Positions 9,790-19,830 are shown, counted from the stretch's first letter. The stretch: DNA of 64,000 nucleotides from an uncultured SAR116 cluster alpha proteobacterium (GCA_902520885.1 CABYPW010000004.1:1-64000), one strand, 5' to 3'. Translations and numbers: made by a program. The notes: a model not told the origin generated them from the letters alone.

Positions 9790-10897
9790 TATTTGGCTCC
9801 TTTAAACGCTCCTCATTTAGAAATAATTTTTCCAGCATTGGATTAAACATATATGCTAATGCACCAGAAAATAGAATAATAAGACCTTGTATCATTACCA
9901 CCATATCTCTAGTAATCGTCTGAAATTCAAAATCAAGTTCAGCTCCACCTTGAAAGAGAGCACCAAATAATAAACTTGCAAATATTATCCCAAGTGGATG
10001 ATTACGGCCCATAAGAGCAACTGCAATACCCGTAAAGCCATATCCTGATGTGAAATTTAAAATAACCCTATGTTGTACACCAAGAATTTCATTAACTGCC
10101 ATCATGCCTGCTAGCGCACCTGAGATAGCCATGGTTATGATGATAATAGTTTCTGGTTTATACCCTGCATATGTTGAGGCCTTTGGACTGAAGCCGGTGG
10201 CTCTAATTCGATATCCCAAATGAGTTCGCCATATCAAGAGCCATACTAAAAAACAACATATTAAAGCCAAAACAAAAGATAAATTTAAAGGCGATCTGCC
10301 TATATCAAATCCTAATCTGTTCAAAATATCATGGAATTGCCATAGCATTACACCATTCTGAAAAGAAATGGTTTCTGGTGACATTTGATTGGGAGCCATG
10401 AGCATGCCAGCGAGCAACCACACCATTATTGCAGAAGCAATAAAATTAAACATAATCGTCGTAATGACAATATGACTGCCTCGCTTAGCTTGCAAATATC
10501 CTGGTATAAAACCCCAAATAGCTCCGAATAAAGCAGACCCTAAGATTGCTAGAGCAATCACAACTAGAACTGGAAGAATTCCTCCAAGACTAAGTGCAAC
10601 CAATCCAATGCCTAATCCTCCCATAGCTGCCTGACCTTCTCCACCTATGTTGAACAACATTGCATGAAAAGCAACAGCAACCGCTAAACCAGTAAAAATA
10701 AAGTTAGTCGTATAGAACAACGTATACCCAAGTCCACCTTTATATACAAAAGCACCCTTTAACATAACAGATAATGCTGTAAATGGGTTTTCACCAATTA
10801 TTGCTATGATAATTCCTGCGACAAATAACGCTGTTAAAAGATTCAAAATTGGTATGACACATATATCCACATATCTTGGCAATCTTGACGCTTGCAT
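9782..10897 (-). CDS. Nucleoside ABC transporter permease (YufP/NupP type)
   Basis: A 371-residue polytopic BPD_transp_2 permease, the longer of the two permeases of the BMP-type importer. It shows an N-terminal membrane segment, the FNIGGEGQAAMGGLG motif near residue 83 (an equivalent of the NIGGEGQ motif in YufP), and the RATGFSPKASTYAGY coupling loop near 232. The start overlaps the ATPase stop by one base, so translation is coupled. It lies in the middle of the importer operon. Confidence 0.88.
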   Translation of the reverse strand: MQASRLPRYVDICVIPILNLLTALFVAGIIIAIIGENPFTALSVMLKGAFVYKGGLGYTLFYTTNFIFTGLAVAVAFHAMLFNIGGEGQAAMGGLGIGLVALSLGGILPVLVVIALAILGSALFGAIWGFIPGYLQAKRGSHIVITTIMFNFIASAIMVWLLAGMLMAPNQMSPETISFQNGVMLWQFHDILNRLGFDIGRSPLNLSFVLALICCFLVWLLIWRTHLGYRIRATGFSPKASTYAGYKPETIIIITMAISGALAGMMAVNEILGVQHRVILNFTSGYGFTGIAVALMGRNHPLGIIFASLLFGALFQGGAELDFEFQTITRDMVVMIQGLIILFSGALAYMFNPMLEKLFLNEERLKEPNND

Positions 10898-12480
10898 TAA
10901 TTTTTTTCCTCTATAGCCTTTTCTAACGGAATACCCGCCATCATTTTCCCTAGCATTGCTTTTGTGGTATTTGCCTTGGATACAATCCCCATTATTTCAC
11001 CAGAATTCATAACTAAAATCCTATCTGATAAACTCAAAATTTCCTCTAATTCAACTGAAACTAAAAGAATTGCACATCCACTATCGCGCATTTTTATAAG
11101 AGTTTTATGAATGAATTCTATAGCCCCAATGTCAACTCCACGTGTTGGCTGTCCAACTAAAAGAATTTTTGGAGCAGATGAAATTTCTCGTGAAAGAACT
11201 AGTTTTTGCTGATTACCCCCAGAAAACTGGCTACTTATTAATGTTGGATTTTGCGGACGAACATCAAAGGAGTCCTGCAACCGAGCGCAATGTGCTTGAA
11301 TTTGTTCTGGTTTGGTAAAAAAACCAGTTCCAAAGCTCGGATTTTTCTCATAACCAAGAATAACTGACTCAAAAGCTTGAAATGGCAAAACTAATCCCTC
11401 CGCGTGCCTGTCCTCAGGAACATGCGATAACCCTAATTCTCTCATTAATCCGGGACTGCAATGATTTTTACTATCAAAGATTTTATCGTTGATTCTAAAA
11501 TTTCCCCTACTTGGAGGAGTTATTCCAGAGAGAACAGATAATAACTCAGACTGTCCGTTACCCGCTATTCCAGCAATACCCAAAATTTCCCCAGAACGAA
11601 GATCAAAAGTCGCATTCTTGAGACTATCAAACCCTCTTTTATCAGTAACCCCTATTCCATCTGCTGATAGCGCTACGCTACCTACCTTACCTGACTCGTA
11701 CTTGGTATTTACAAGAACAGACCTTCCTACCATTTGCTCAGCCAGCCATTCTGGAGAAGTTTTTTTGGTGAGTGTGTTTGCGACCATTTTACCCTGCCGC
11801 ATTACAGAAACTTCATCTGTGATTGCCATTATCTCATGAAGTTTGTGTGTGATTAACAATATCGTAACGCCCTCTGACTTCAAAGCTAACAATATTTCAA
11901 AAAGTTGATCGGTTTCCTGAGGTGTCAGTACGCCGGTGGGTTCATCAAGTATTAATACTCTTGCGCCCCTGTAAAGGGCTTTTAATATTTCTATTCTTTG
12001 CTGAATTCCTACTGGCAAATCTTCAGTAACGTTGTCCAGATCCACCTCTAACCCATAAGTCGATTTTAATTCTTCAAGCTTTAACTTGGCATTCTGGAGG
12101 CCATTTTTAAGGCCCATTTTACCCTCTGACCCAAGTATGATATTTTCCAATGCTGTAAAATTAGGAACCAACATAAAATGCTGATGAACCATTCCAATCC
12201 CAAGCCTTATTGCATCTGATGGTTGTTTGAAAATAGCTGCCTTACCATCAACTTGAATATCGCCACTGTCAGGCTGATAAAACCCGTATAGAATTGACAT
12301 CAATGTAGATTTTCCTGCCCCGTTTTCACCTATAATTCCGTGAATAGTTCCGGATGAAACATTGAGGCATATCTCATCGTTAGCCCTAACTGGGCCGAAT
12401 GACTTACAAATACTTTTTAATGAAACAGCAAACGGCGACTTTTGGCCGCCGTTTTTCTGTTCTAAAATTTTTTTCTTCAA
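10897..12480 (-). CDS. Nucleoside ABC transporter ATP-binding protein (double ATPase)
   Basis: A 527-residue duplicated ABC ATPase of the carbohydrate/BMP importer class. The first domain has Walker [10 protein letters not shown] near residue 53 and a Walker B of LILDEPT near 176. The second domain has a degenerate Walker A (GIAGNGQSE near 301), the signature FSGGNQQK near 414 and LLVGQPTRG in place of a regular Walker B. Loss of catalytic residues in one half is usual for YufO/MglA-like proteins. Energises the two permeases encoded directly downstream. Confidence 0.92.
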   Translation of the reverse strand: MKKKILEQKNGGQKSPFAVSLKSICKSFGPVRANDEICLNVSSGTIHGIIGENGAGKSTLMSILYGFYQPDSGDIQVDGKAAIFKQPSDAIRLGIGMVHQHFMLVPNFTALENIILGSEGKMGLKNGLQNAKLKLEELKSTYGLEVDLDNVTEDLPVGIQQRIEILKALYRGARVLILDEPTGVLTPQETDQLFEILLALKSEGVTILLITHKLHEIMAITDEVSVMRQGKMVANTLTKKTSPEWLAEQMVGRSVLVNTKYESGKVGSVALSADGIGVTDKRGFDSLKNATFDLRSGEILGIAGIAGNGQSELLSVLSGITPPSRGNFRINDKIFDSKNHCSPGLMRELGLSHVPEDRHAEGLVLPFQAFESVILGYEKNPSFGTGFFTKPEQIQAHCARLQDSFDVRPQNPTLISSQFSGGNQQKLVLSREISSAPKILLVGQPTRGVDIGAIEFIHKTLIKMRDSGCAILLVSVELEEILSLSDRILVMNSGEIMGIVSKANTTKAMLGKMMAGIPLEKAIEEKN

Positions 12481-12507
12481 AGTAACAAACTCAGCTGACG
12501 ATTGATC

Positions 12508-13539
12508 TTAGTAAGGACAGTTATTATCCGCTAAATAATCGTGCACTGCTACATCGCCAGATAGTATAGCCTCTCTTGCAGAGGCAACCGCCTTTTTGAT
12601 ATCATCTGTGATTAAATTTTCGTTATTTTCATCTAAAGCCCAATCTACTCCGCCTTCAGCTAAACCCAACACTTGAACTCCAGAAGTGAATTGCCCTTTG
12701 CTAGCATCCATAAACGTATTATACGCGGCCACATCAACTCTTTTTAACATTGATGTTAATACTGACCCAGGCGCAAGACCATTTTGATTTGAGTCCACAC
12801 CTATTGCTAATTTTCCAGCATCTGCTGCAGCTTGAATTACACCAACACCAGTTCCGCCAGCTGCATGGTATACAACATCGGCACCACGATCGATTTGGCT
12901 TCTTGTTAATTCAGCACCTTTAGCTGGATCATTCCAAGCTGATGGTGTTGAACCTGTCATATTTTGGTAAATCTCTGCATTTGCTGAAACTGATTTGACT
13001 CCACCTACATATCCACACGCAAATCTGCTAATTAATGGGATGTCCATTCCACCGACAAATCCTACTTTGTTTGTTTGTGACGCTTTAGCAGCAGCTACAC
13101 CCACGAGGTAAGAACCCTCATGTTCTTTAAATGCATATTGACGAAGGTTAGGAGAATCCAGCCAACTCACATCAATGATCGAAAATTGTACATCTGGGTT
13201 GTCAGCTGCAACTGCAGCTATGGCATCAGCCTGCGCAAATCCAACACCTAAAACTATTGTTGCACCACGCTCAACCATTCGTCGCATTGCCTGTTCACGC
13301 TGAGTTTCATTGGTAACCTCAAACTCCATGACCTCTATACCGGTTTCTTCTGTAAATTTCTTTACACCATTCCACACACCTTCATTAAAGGACTTATCAA
13401 ACTTACCACCCATATCGTATATCACAGCTGGTTTCATGGCATGTGATCCTGCAAAACCCGTTGTAACAATTGAGAACATCGCCAAACATGACACCATTAT
13501 TGTCCTCACAATAGTCAATATATTTATTTGATTATTCAT
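12508..13539 (-). CDS. BMP-family nucleoside-binding protein
   Basis: A 343-residue periplasmic binding protein of the BMP (PnrA-like) family. Residues 1-30 form a signal peptide ending near GFAGSHA; no clear lipobox cysteine is visible, so it may be soluble rather than a lipoprotein. PAVIYDMGGKFDKSFNEGVW near residue 37, VGFVGGMDIPLISRFACGY near 157 and AIGVDSNQNGLAPGSVLTS near 245 are family hallmarks, the Asp in GVDSNQ contacting ribose in known structures. It is first in order of the four importer genes and follows the oxygenase gene. Confidence 0.92.
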   Translation of the reverse strand: MNNQINILTIVRTIMVSCLAMFSIVTTGFAGSHAMKPAVIYDMGGKFDKSFNEGVWNGVKKFTEETGIEVMEFEVTNETQREQAMRRMVERGATIVLGVGFAQADAIAAVAADNPDVQFSIIDVSWLDSPNLRQYAFKEHEGSYLVGVAAAKASQTNKVGFVGGMDIPLISRFACGYVGGVKSVSANAEIYQNMTGSTPSAWNDPAKGAELTRSQIDRGADVVYHAAGGTGVGVIQAAADAGKLAIGVDSNQNGLAPGSVLTSMLKRVDVAAYNTFMDASKGQFTSGVQVLGLAEGGVDWALDENNENLITDDIKKAVASAREAILSGDVAVHDYLADNNCPY

Positions 13540-13555
13540 ATTTTTTTCCCTTCAC

Positions 13556-14389
13556 CTATTTTAATCCAATTTCTTTAAGTCTATTTTGCAGATAACTCTC
13601 TGCTGAAAGCACGTTACTCAACATAACCTCTGGCCTTGGATGAAGAAACATTGGAATAGAATAACGTGAATTATTTTTTTTCCCTTCAGGGTTTATTACA
13701 CGATGTGGTGTAGATGGAAAGAAATTTTCACTAGCCATCGCAAGCATGTCGCCATTATTAATGGTAATCATTCCAGGGTCGCTAGAAATATCATGCCATT
13801 TTCCAGTTTTATCTTGTGCTTGCAAACCAGGTTCTGACCCCGCAACAAGCAACGTAATTAAATTAATATCCTCATGAGCCGCAGCTCTAATAGCACCTGG
13901 CTCAATATCCTCTTGTATTGGTGGATAGTGCAAAATTCGAAGTAAACTTTGCTCACTACCTTGCATCATTTTCTCAAGTGATTCTGAAAGTGTGTTTTGT
14001 ACATTAGAAGGTAAACAATTATCAAGCCATTTCAAAAGGGTCAAACCGAGAGCAAATAAGTCATTATATAATTTTCTGGTTTCTGTCTCTAATTCAGGAG
14101 GAACACGCCCCCAAGGAAATACATGATAGAATTCTTTTAGATCTTTTATTTGAACACCTTTCGCATTCTCGGACCTGAATGGAAAGTAGCCATCATGTTT
14201 TTCAATATCACGAATAAAGTCATGCTTGGTATCACTCGCAAAAAATTTGCCCCAGTTATCATAAATTGATTTTACTTGCTTCTCACCGATTGGGTGGTTT
14301 GCCAACACTGCAAATCCGGTTTCATGCAAAGAGCGCGTCAATATCTCTGGTGCATCAATTGCATTGTAATCTACTATTTGAACTTGCAT
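13556..14389 (-). CDS. 2-oxoglutarate/Fe(II) oxygenase, isopenicillin N synthase-like
   Basis: A 277-residue non-haem iron oxygenase. An N-terminal DIOX_N-like part (FAVLANHPIG near residue 28) is followed by the iron triad: HED (HxD) near 171, the distal His in TPHRVINP near 228 and the oxoglutarate-binding Arg/Ser in RYSIPMF near 243. Characterised relatives include thymine dioxygenase, gibberellin oxidases and ethylene-forming enzyme. It lies between nucleoside hydrolase (12 bases upstream) and the nucleoside-binding protein (16 bases downstream), all on the minus strand. A nucleobase or nucleoside substrate is therefore plausible but is inference. Confidence 0.85.
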   Translation of the reverse strand: MQVQIVDYNAIDAPEILTRSLHETGFAVLANHPIGEKQVKSIYDNWGKFFASDTKHDFIRDIEKHDGYFPFRSENAKGVQIKDLKEFYHVFPWGRVPPELETETRKLYNDLFALGLTLLKWLDNCLPSNVQNTLSESLEKMMQGSEQSLLRILHYPPIQEDIEPGAIRAAAHEDINLITLLVAGSEPGLQAQDKTGKWHDISSDPGMITINNGDMLAMASENFFPSTPHRVINPEGKKNNSRYSIPMFLHPRPEVMLSNVLSAESYLQNRLKEIGLK

Positions 14390-14401
14390 ATTCTCTATTT
14401 C

Positions 14402-15355
14402 CTAGCTGTTGATACGCTTATTGAGAGCTGCGTCGGCTTTTGAAAATATGGATTTAAACCGCTTCTGAGCAGCTTTAATATCCACATTTATAGCCACATT
14501 TACAGACGGTCTCTCCAAATTTTTACAAACAAAAACATTACCTACTTTCTCCCCTTCCACTATGACAGATAGTGGTACTTTTTGGAAAGTAAAAATATCA
14601 GGATCAGTTATTGCCATGATAGCCGCAGGATCATGCATTAAACAGACAGTTTTTCCAACAATCCCTTCGTAAAATTTTATATAAAACTCAGAAATATTTA
14701 AGATGAAACCTCCTATTATAGGTGACTTCTCGGCTCCCTCCAAGAATACATTAGGGGGGAATTGTATTGTTGATGTAACATCAAGACCTATCAAATCTAT
14801 TTCCCAATCTGCTGCAAGCACCTTTTCCGCAGCATGCGGATCATTCCAGAAATTGGCTTCTGCAAAAGATGTTACGTTTCCTCGAACATAAACAGCCCCG
14901 CCCATTATAACTACTTTTTTTACATGGTTAACGATATCTGGATCATAATCAAGTAAGTTTGCAATGTTACTCAAAGGGCCAATAGGACATAAAATAATAT
15001 CATTAGAATTTGCTCTAATTGTTTCAGATAAAAAGACATGTGCTGGTCTTGGGTCTGCTTTTCCAATCGGATTAATATCGACAAAATTTCCAAAACCCTG
15101 CGCTCCATGAACATGAAAAGAAGGAGTGTTCATTTTCTGAAGAATTGGTTTTGCTGCACCCTCAGAAACAGAGCATTTATAGGCGCCTTGCTCTGCTAAC
15201 CATAACGCATTTCGCGTTGCTTGGTTTACATATACGTTACCAAAAATTGTGGTTAATCCAATTACTTCTAATCTAGTGTCTGCAAAGGCTTGATGGATTG
15301 CCATTGCATCGTCTATTCCAGGATCTGTATCTATGATAATCTTTTGGGCTGCCAT
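14402..15355 (-). CDS. Inosine-uridine-preferring nucleoside hydrolase family protein
   Basis: Splits ribonucleosides to base and ribose. The calcium-site motif DTDPGIDDA sits near residues 9-17, VIMGGAVYVRGNVT near 150 and the late MHDPAAIMAITDP near 240 provide the other conserved active-site elements; 317-318 residues is normal. The ATG at 15355 shares one base with the ribokinase stop (TGATG), a better start than the TTG one codon earlier. Acts between the importer downstream and ribokinase upstream in the inferred pathway. Confidence 0.93.
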   Translation of the reverse strand: MAAQKIIIDTDPGIDDAMAIHQAFADTRLEVIGLTTIFGNVYVNQATRNALWLAEQGAYKCSVSEGAAKPILQKMNTPSFHVHGAQGFGNFVDINPIGKADPRPAHVFLSETIRANSNDIILCPIGPLSNIANLLDYDPDIVNHVKKVVIMGGAVYVRGNVTSFAEANFWNDPHAAEKVLAADWEIDLIGLDVTSTIQFPPNVFLEGAEKSPIIGGFILNISEFYIKFYEGIVGKTVCLMHDPAAIMAITDPDIFTFQKVPLSVIVEGEKVGNVFVCKNLERPSVNVAINVDIKAAQKRFKSIFSKADAALNKRINS

Positions 15356-16245
15356 CAACGCTGTTCCAATGAATTTTCTCCGATAAAGGTCTCAACTTCC
15401 TGTAATGATGGAATAGCTGCTAACGCACCTTGTTTTGTGATTTGCAAAGATGCTGCTGCAGAGCCATAGCTCAATGCCTGTTCCATGGACATACCCTTAC
15501 TTAAAGAAGCGAGTAAATATCCAAGAAAGGTGTCTCCTGCTCCCGTTGTATCTACAGGACTTACCTCAAATGGCGAGACGAAAAAGTCTCCCTCTTCACC
15601 AATATAACGCGCCCCTTTTGACCCAAGAGTAATTACCAGATGTGGTAAGCCAAGTTCTAATACATCTTTATTTATAAATTTTATTAATGCATTAGCTTCT
15701 CCTTCATTAACCACCAGCAAATCGGTGAAGGGTAGTAGAGAGGCCGTTTGTTTAGCAACAAATGGTGCAGCGCTGTAGCATATTTTTAGGCCTTTTTCCT
15801 TGGCAGAAACCAGAAATTCATGAACTAACGATGTTTCATTTTGTGCCAAAGCCCAATCAGTGGTTTTTGCATTTGAAAGTGCAGACTCTATCTGTTTTTT
15901 TGATATCTTATTATTAGCGGAACCAGAGAGAACAATCTGATTCTCCCCAGTTTCATTATCTACCATAACAACAGCGTGACCAGACTCTGTTTCCAATAAA
16001 GCAATGTTATTGAGATTTACCCCAGCCTCTCTCATTTCTCTCAAATAATGCTCGTCTCTTTTTCCAAATGCACCAATATGGGAAACATGAGCGCCTGCTT
16101 TTGCAAGCGCTACAGACTGATTTGCACCTTTTCCACCAAGGAAAATATCGTACCCTACTGCCGCGAGCGTCTCACCAGCAGACACAAGATGTGGTAATCT
16201 ATAAAAATAGTCCAGATTTATAGAACCAAGATTAAATATAGCCAT
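15355..16245 (-). CDS. rbsK: Ribokinase
   Basis: PfkB-family sugar kinase, making ribose 5-phosphate from ribose. FNLGSINLDYFYRLPH at the N-terminus, GGKGANQSVALAKAG near residue 36 (the ribose-binding GGKGAN), VNEGEANAL near 175, VITLGSKGA near 200 and the catalytic DTTGAGDTFLGYL near 229 are all present. The ATG at 16245 is chosen because AGGTGA lies eight bases before it; a GTG four codons earlier overlaps that ribosome site. Coupled to nucleoside hydrolase, so ribose released inside the cell is its likely substrate. Confidence 0.92.
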   Translation of the reverse strand: MAIFNLGSINLDYFYRLPHLVSAGETLAAVGYDIFLGGKGANQSVALAKAGAHVSHIGAFGKRDEHYLREMREAGVNLNNIALLETESGHAVVMVDNETGENQIVLSGSANNKISKKQIESALSNAKTTDWALAQNETSLVHEFLVSAKEKGLKICYSAAPFVAKQTASLLPFTDLLVVNEGEANALIKFINKDVLELGLPHLVITLGSKGARYIGEEGDFFVSPFEVSPVDTTGAGDTFLGYLLASLSKGMSMEQALSYGSAAASLQITKQGALAAIPSLQEVETFIGENSLEQR

Positions 16246-16263
16246 TAGAGTTATCACCTATTT

Positions 16264-16950
16264 TTAGGAATATTTATCAATGTTTGTATCTGACCACCCA
16301 ACCGGGTCATTCAAAAATGCCTCAACTGTTAAAACTGTTTTTTCGTCAAATCTATCCAAAGATTTCAATTCAGTTAAAATATCCCACCAAGTTGCTAAAT
16401 AATGAAGATTAAGCCCATGTTCCGTCAGTTTTTTTTGGGCATCAGCAAATAGATCATAATAAAAAATTACTAAAATATGGTCACAGTTTGCCCCCGCATT
16501 GCGCAATGCATCTGCAAACATAAACTTACTTCCTCCGTCAGTCGCTAAATCCTCTACTAATAAAACTTTTGAGCCAGATTCAAGGTGACCTTCTATCTGC
16601 GCATTTCTTCCAAATCCTTTTGCTTTTTTGCGAACATACAGCATTGGTAGAGCTAGCCGCTCACTTAAAAAGGCTGCAAATGGAATGCCTGCCGTCTCAC
16701 CTCCCGCCACGGCTTCAAAATATTCAATACCAACGGCCTCAGCTAACAAAGAAACAGAATAGCTCATTAAAGCAGCTCTTATTCTTGGAAAAGATATTAA
16801 TTTTCTGCAGTCAACATAAACAGGGCTAATTGAACCCGAGGTGAGGACAAAAGGTTTAACTGCATTAACGTGAACCGCCCCAATATCTAGCAACATTCTT
16901 GCTGTAGACTGTGCAATTACTTTTTTTGGTGTATGGTTATAGTTAATCAT
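16264..16950 (-). CDS. pyrE: Orotate phosphoribosyltransferase
   Basis: Converts orotate and PRPP to OMP in de novo pyrimidine synthesis. The 228-residue PRTase has SGSISPVYVDCRKLISFP near residue 38, KKAKGFGRNAQIEG near 113 and the PRPP loop VLLVEDLATDGGSK near 130. It heads the minus-strand run of ribokinase, nucleoside hydrolase, oxygenase, importer and cdd. A biosynthetic gene heading a salvage cluster is unusual and might mean shared control by pyrimidine supply. pyrC lies about 4 kb away, beyond the polyamine operon on the same strand. Confidence 0.92.
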   Translation of the reverse strand: MINYNHTPKKVIAQSTARMLLDIGAVHVNAVKPFVLTSGSISPVYVDCRKLISFPRIRAALMSYSVSLLAEAVGIEYFEAVAGGETAGIPFAAFLSERLALPMLYVRKKAKGFGRNAQIEGHLESGSKVLLVEDLATDGGSKFMFADALRNAGANCDHILVIFYYDLFADAQKKLTEHGLNLHYLATWWDILTELKSLDRFDEKTVLTVEAFLNDPVGWSDTNIDKYS

Positions 16951-17055
16951 TAAATTTAAAAGCTTTTCTAATTTTAGCAGGTCTACCCCAATTTATTAGA
17001 AGTTAAAAGAATTAATGATTATTTTTCTAAAACCATTTTTTCACTTGTGTTAAAT

Positions 17056-17862
17056 TCATTTTTTATCTTCTCGCTTTAAAACTAGGATACTGCCAAATAA
17101 AACCAGTATAGAAATAGTAAGTATCATTAAAGTTGCAATAGCATTAATCTCCGGTGACACTCCAAGACGAATTTTTGAAAAAATTACTATCGGAAGTGTT
17201 GAACTACCAGGGCCACTTACAAAACTGGCGATCACTAAGTCATCAAAACTTAGTGTAAATGACAACAACCACGCAGCTATAATTGAGGGAAGAATAAGTG
17301 GCAAAGTAATAGATAAGAAAACAAAAGGTTGCCTTCCCCCTAAATCTCTTGCTGCTTCCTCAAGATATTTATCCATATCACGGAGTCTTGTTTGGATTAC
17401 AACTGCAGCAAAACACATCCCGAAAGTGGCATGAGCGATCATGATGGTGTCCACACCACGACCAGATGGCCAACCAAAACTTATTTCCATTGCAATAAAT
17501 AATAATAACATTGATAAACCAGTAACTGCCTCTGGCATTACTAGAGGCGCGCTGGCAACGAGGCTTAAAATTAATCTGCCCTTAAAAACTGAGAATCTTA
17601 CAAAGGCAATTGCAATTAATAATCCGAATACCGTTGAAATTGTTGCCGAGCTTACACCAATAAGGAGTGACTTATACAGAGCTGTAAGCAAAATATCATC
17701 TGTCCAAAGTTCTTTATACCATTTAGTTGAAAAGCCTGCCCAAACAGCAACAAGTTTACTGCTATTAAAGCTATAAATAATCATTATCATAACGGGAATA
17801 TATAAAATACCAAATCCTGCGATACCCAATGCCTTAATTAATAATGGAACATCCCGACGCAT
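17056..17862 (-). CDS. potI: Polyamine ABC transporter permease (PotI/PotC type)
   Basis: A 268-residue BPD_transp_1 permease with about six membrane helices. The EAARDLGGRQPFVFLSITLPLI coupling loop near residue 177 (quoted in part as EAARDLGG...LPLI) and the LSFDDLVIASFVSGPG segment near 212 are typical of PotC/PotI. It is the last gene of the potF-potG-potH-potI operon and overlaps potH by one base. Putrescine or spermidine import is inferred from family and from the full gene set. Confidence 0.9.
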   Translation of the reverse strand: MRRDVPLLIKALGIAGFGILYIPVMIMIIYSFNSSKLVAVWAGFSTKWYKELWTDDILLTALYKSLLIGVSSATISTVFGLLIAIAFVRFSVFKGRLILSLVASAPLVMPEAVTGLSMLLLFIAMEISFGWPSGRGVDTIMIAHATFGMCFAAVVIQTRLRDMDKYLEEAARDLGGRQPFVFLSITLPLILPSIIAAWLLSFTLSFDDLVIASFVSGPGSSTLPIVIFSKIRLGVSPEINAIATLMILTISILVLFGSILVLKREDKK

Positions 17863-18752
17863 CAGCTTATACGCTCCCTATCCTGATACCTTGCATAAAC
17901 AATAGGCAGTATAATAATTGCAATTAATATTATTGCTATTGCTGCAGCGACAGGCCAATCCCTATTCCTAAAAAATTCGGTCCAAATTACTTTCCCAAGC
18001 ATTAATTGCTCCGGTCCTCCAAGTAATGCAGGTATCACAAATTCTCCAACAGCGGGAATGAATACTAGAAGACTTCCTGCTACAATTCCAGGAATACTTA
18101 GTGGCAAAACTATTGTTCTGAATATATCCCATTTCTTTGCCCCGAGGTCTGCTGCTGCCTCAATTATAGAAACATCTAGCCGCACAAGAGAAGCATAAAG
18201 TGGTAAGATCATTAACGGTAAATAAGTAAGTATCATGCCAGAATAAATAGAAAAATCAGTTTGCATCATTTGAATAGGAGTTACAGTAATACCTGCCCAT
18301 ATTAAAACATCATTAATAAATCCATTTGGGTTCAACAGGCCAATTAATGCATACATTCTTAAAAGTGAAGAAGTCCAAAAAGGCATTAATACTAATATAA
18401 GTAAAATGTGCTGAATCGATTTATTTGACCGGGCTATCCACCAAGCCATCGGATAAGCGAATAAAAGACAATACAAAGTTGAAAAAAATGCTAACCTTAT
18501 ACTATTAATTGCAGGCCATAAGTAATCTTCCCAATATTCGTAAATTAAAAGATAGTTGTCCAAAACTGGGCTAAAAGTAAAACCTCCAGAACCAATTTGA
18601 AAAGCAGGAATATATGGCGGTACTGCTCGCCTCGCCTCTGAAAAGGAAACATTGATCATTTCTACTAATGGAAACATGAAGAATAATAAAAGCCATCCCA
18701 GCGGTAGCCAAATAACTAGAATTCGCCCAAATTTTTGAAAAAAATAGTTCAT
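17862..18752 (-). CDS. potH: Polyamine ABC transporter permease (PotH/PotB type)
   Basis: A 296-residue BPD_transp_1 permease, partner of PotI in the inner membrane. It has a long periplasmic segment after the first helix, the AAADLGAKKWDIFRTIVLPLS coupling loop near residue 200 (AADLGAKKWDIF), and FIPAVGEFVIPALLGGP near 230, which is diagnostic for PotB/PotH. Lies five bases after potG and overlaps potI. Confidence 0.9.
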   Translation of the reverse strand: MNYFFQKFGRILVIWLPLGWLLLFFMFPLVEMINVSFSEARRAVPPYIPAFQIGSGGFTFSPVLDNYLLIYEYWEDYLWPAINSIRLAFFSTLYCLLFAYPMAWWIARSNKSIQHILLILVLMPFWTSSLLRMYALIGLLNPNGFINDVLIWAGITVTPIQMMQTDFSIYSGMILTYLPLMILPLYASLVRLDVSIIEAAADLGAKKWDIFRTIVLPLSIPGIVAGSLLVFIPAVGEFVIPALLGGPEQLMLGKVIWTEFFRNRDWPVAAAIAIILIAIIILPIVYARYQDRERIS

Positions 18753-18756
18753 TTAT

Positions 18757-19830
18757 TTATCTTTCAAGAATTATGATTGAATCTGGTGAAAAATTAATAA
18801 AGCCTGTTTCTGGTTGTCGAGCATTCGATTTGCTTGGAATGTTATGCGACTCATATAGCTTTAAATTTATACCTCCTGGCCCAACAACCCTATATTGGGT
18901 TCCAGCTCCATAAAATGCCCAATCTATAACTTTGACTGGAAATTCGTTTATTTTTCCTGTTGATTTTGAGGTGAGTGAAATTTTTTCTGGTCTAAGAGCA
19001 AGATTAACTTTTTGATTTATTCTTAACTTTGCTCCGGTTGATACATGAATCGGAACCGCACCTTGCATCAGCCAATAAGGCCCTTTTTGCTCTTTTACTG
19101 TTACTTCAATAAAACTGATTTCCCCTACAAAATCTGCAACAAATGTAGTTTGTGGTTGCTCATATATTTCGTTAGGCGTTCCAACTTGGACTAATTTTCC
19201 GTTGTTCATGACACCAATTCTTGTTGATAACGTCATTGCTTCTTCTTGGTCATGCGTTACTACAACAAAAGTCGTGCCAAGCTGTTCTTGAATTTTACAA
19301 AGTTCAAATTGTGTTTCAGACCTTAGCTTTTTATCTAAAGCAGCGAGTGGTTCATCTAATAATAATAGTTTAGGACGCCTTGCAAGGGCCCTCGCTAGCG
19401 CAACACGCTGTCTTTGTCCACCGGAAAGAGTGGATGGTTTTCGTTCACCCATTCCATTAAGATGAACAAGCTCTAGTAATTCACTAACACGACTTTTTAT
19501 TTCATTGTCAGGGAGGGAGGCCCGTTTTAAACCATAACCAATATTATTTGAAACACTCATATGTGGGAAAAGAGCATAATTTTGAAACATAATATTCACA
19601 GGCCTATCCGCCGGATCGACATCTACCATATCTTGACCGTCGATCTCAACATAACCTTCGGTAGTTATCTCAAAACCAGCTAATATTCTTAATAATGTAG
19701 TCTTACCACAACCTGAAGGACCCAGCAGACTAAACAGCTCTCCCTTTTCTAAATTAAATGATACGTTATCTACCGCTAATAATTTACCATATTTTTTTGA
19801 GATATTCTGAATTCTGATAAAAGGGGCCAT
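18757..19830 (-). CDS. potG: Polyamine ABC transporter ATP-binding protein (PotG/PotA type)
   Basis: ATPase of the polyamine importer, about 357 residues. Walker A GPSGCGKTT near residue 37, signature LSGGQRQRVALARAL near 133, Walker B LLLLDEPLAALD near 153 and a C-terminal TOBE domain with LALRPEKISL near 277. I start at the ATG at 19830 (MAPFIRIQNIS). A TTG start at 19860 is possible on paper but would lie inside the T-run of the terminator-like hairpin between potF and potG. Confidence 0.92.
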   Translation of the reverse strand: MAPFIRIQNISKKYGKLLAVDNVSFNLEKGELFSLLGPSGCGKTTLLRILAGFEITTEGYVEIDGQDMVDVDPADRPVNIMFQNYALFPHMSVSNNIGYGLKRASLPDNEIKSRVSELLELVHLNGMGERKPSTLSGGQRQRVALARALARRPKLLLLDEPLAALDKKLRSETQFELCKIQEQLGTTFVVVTHDQEEAMTLSTRIGVMNNGKLVQVGTPNEIYEQPQTTFVADFVGEISFIEVTVKEQKGPYWLMQGAVPIHVSTGAKLRINQKVNLALRPEKISLTSKSTGKINEFPVKVIDWAFYGAGTQYRVVGPGGINLKLYESHNIPSKSNARQPETGFINFSPDSIIILER

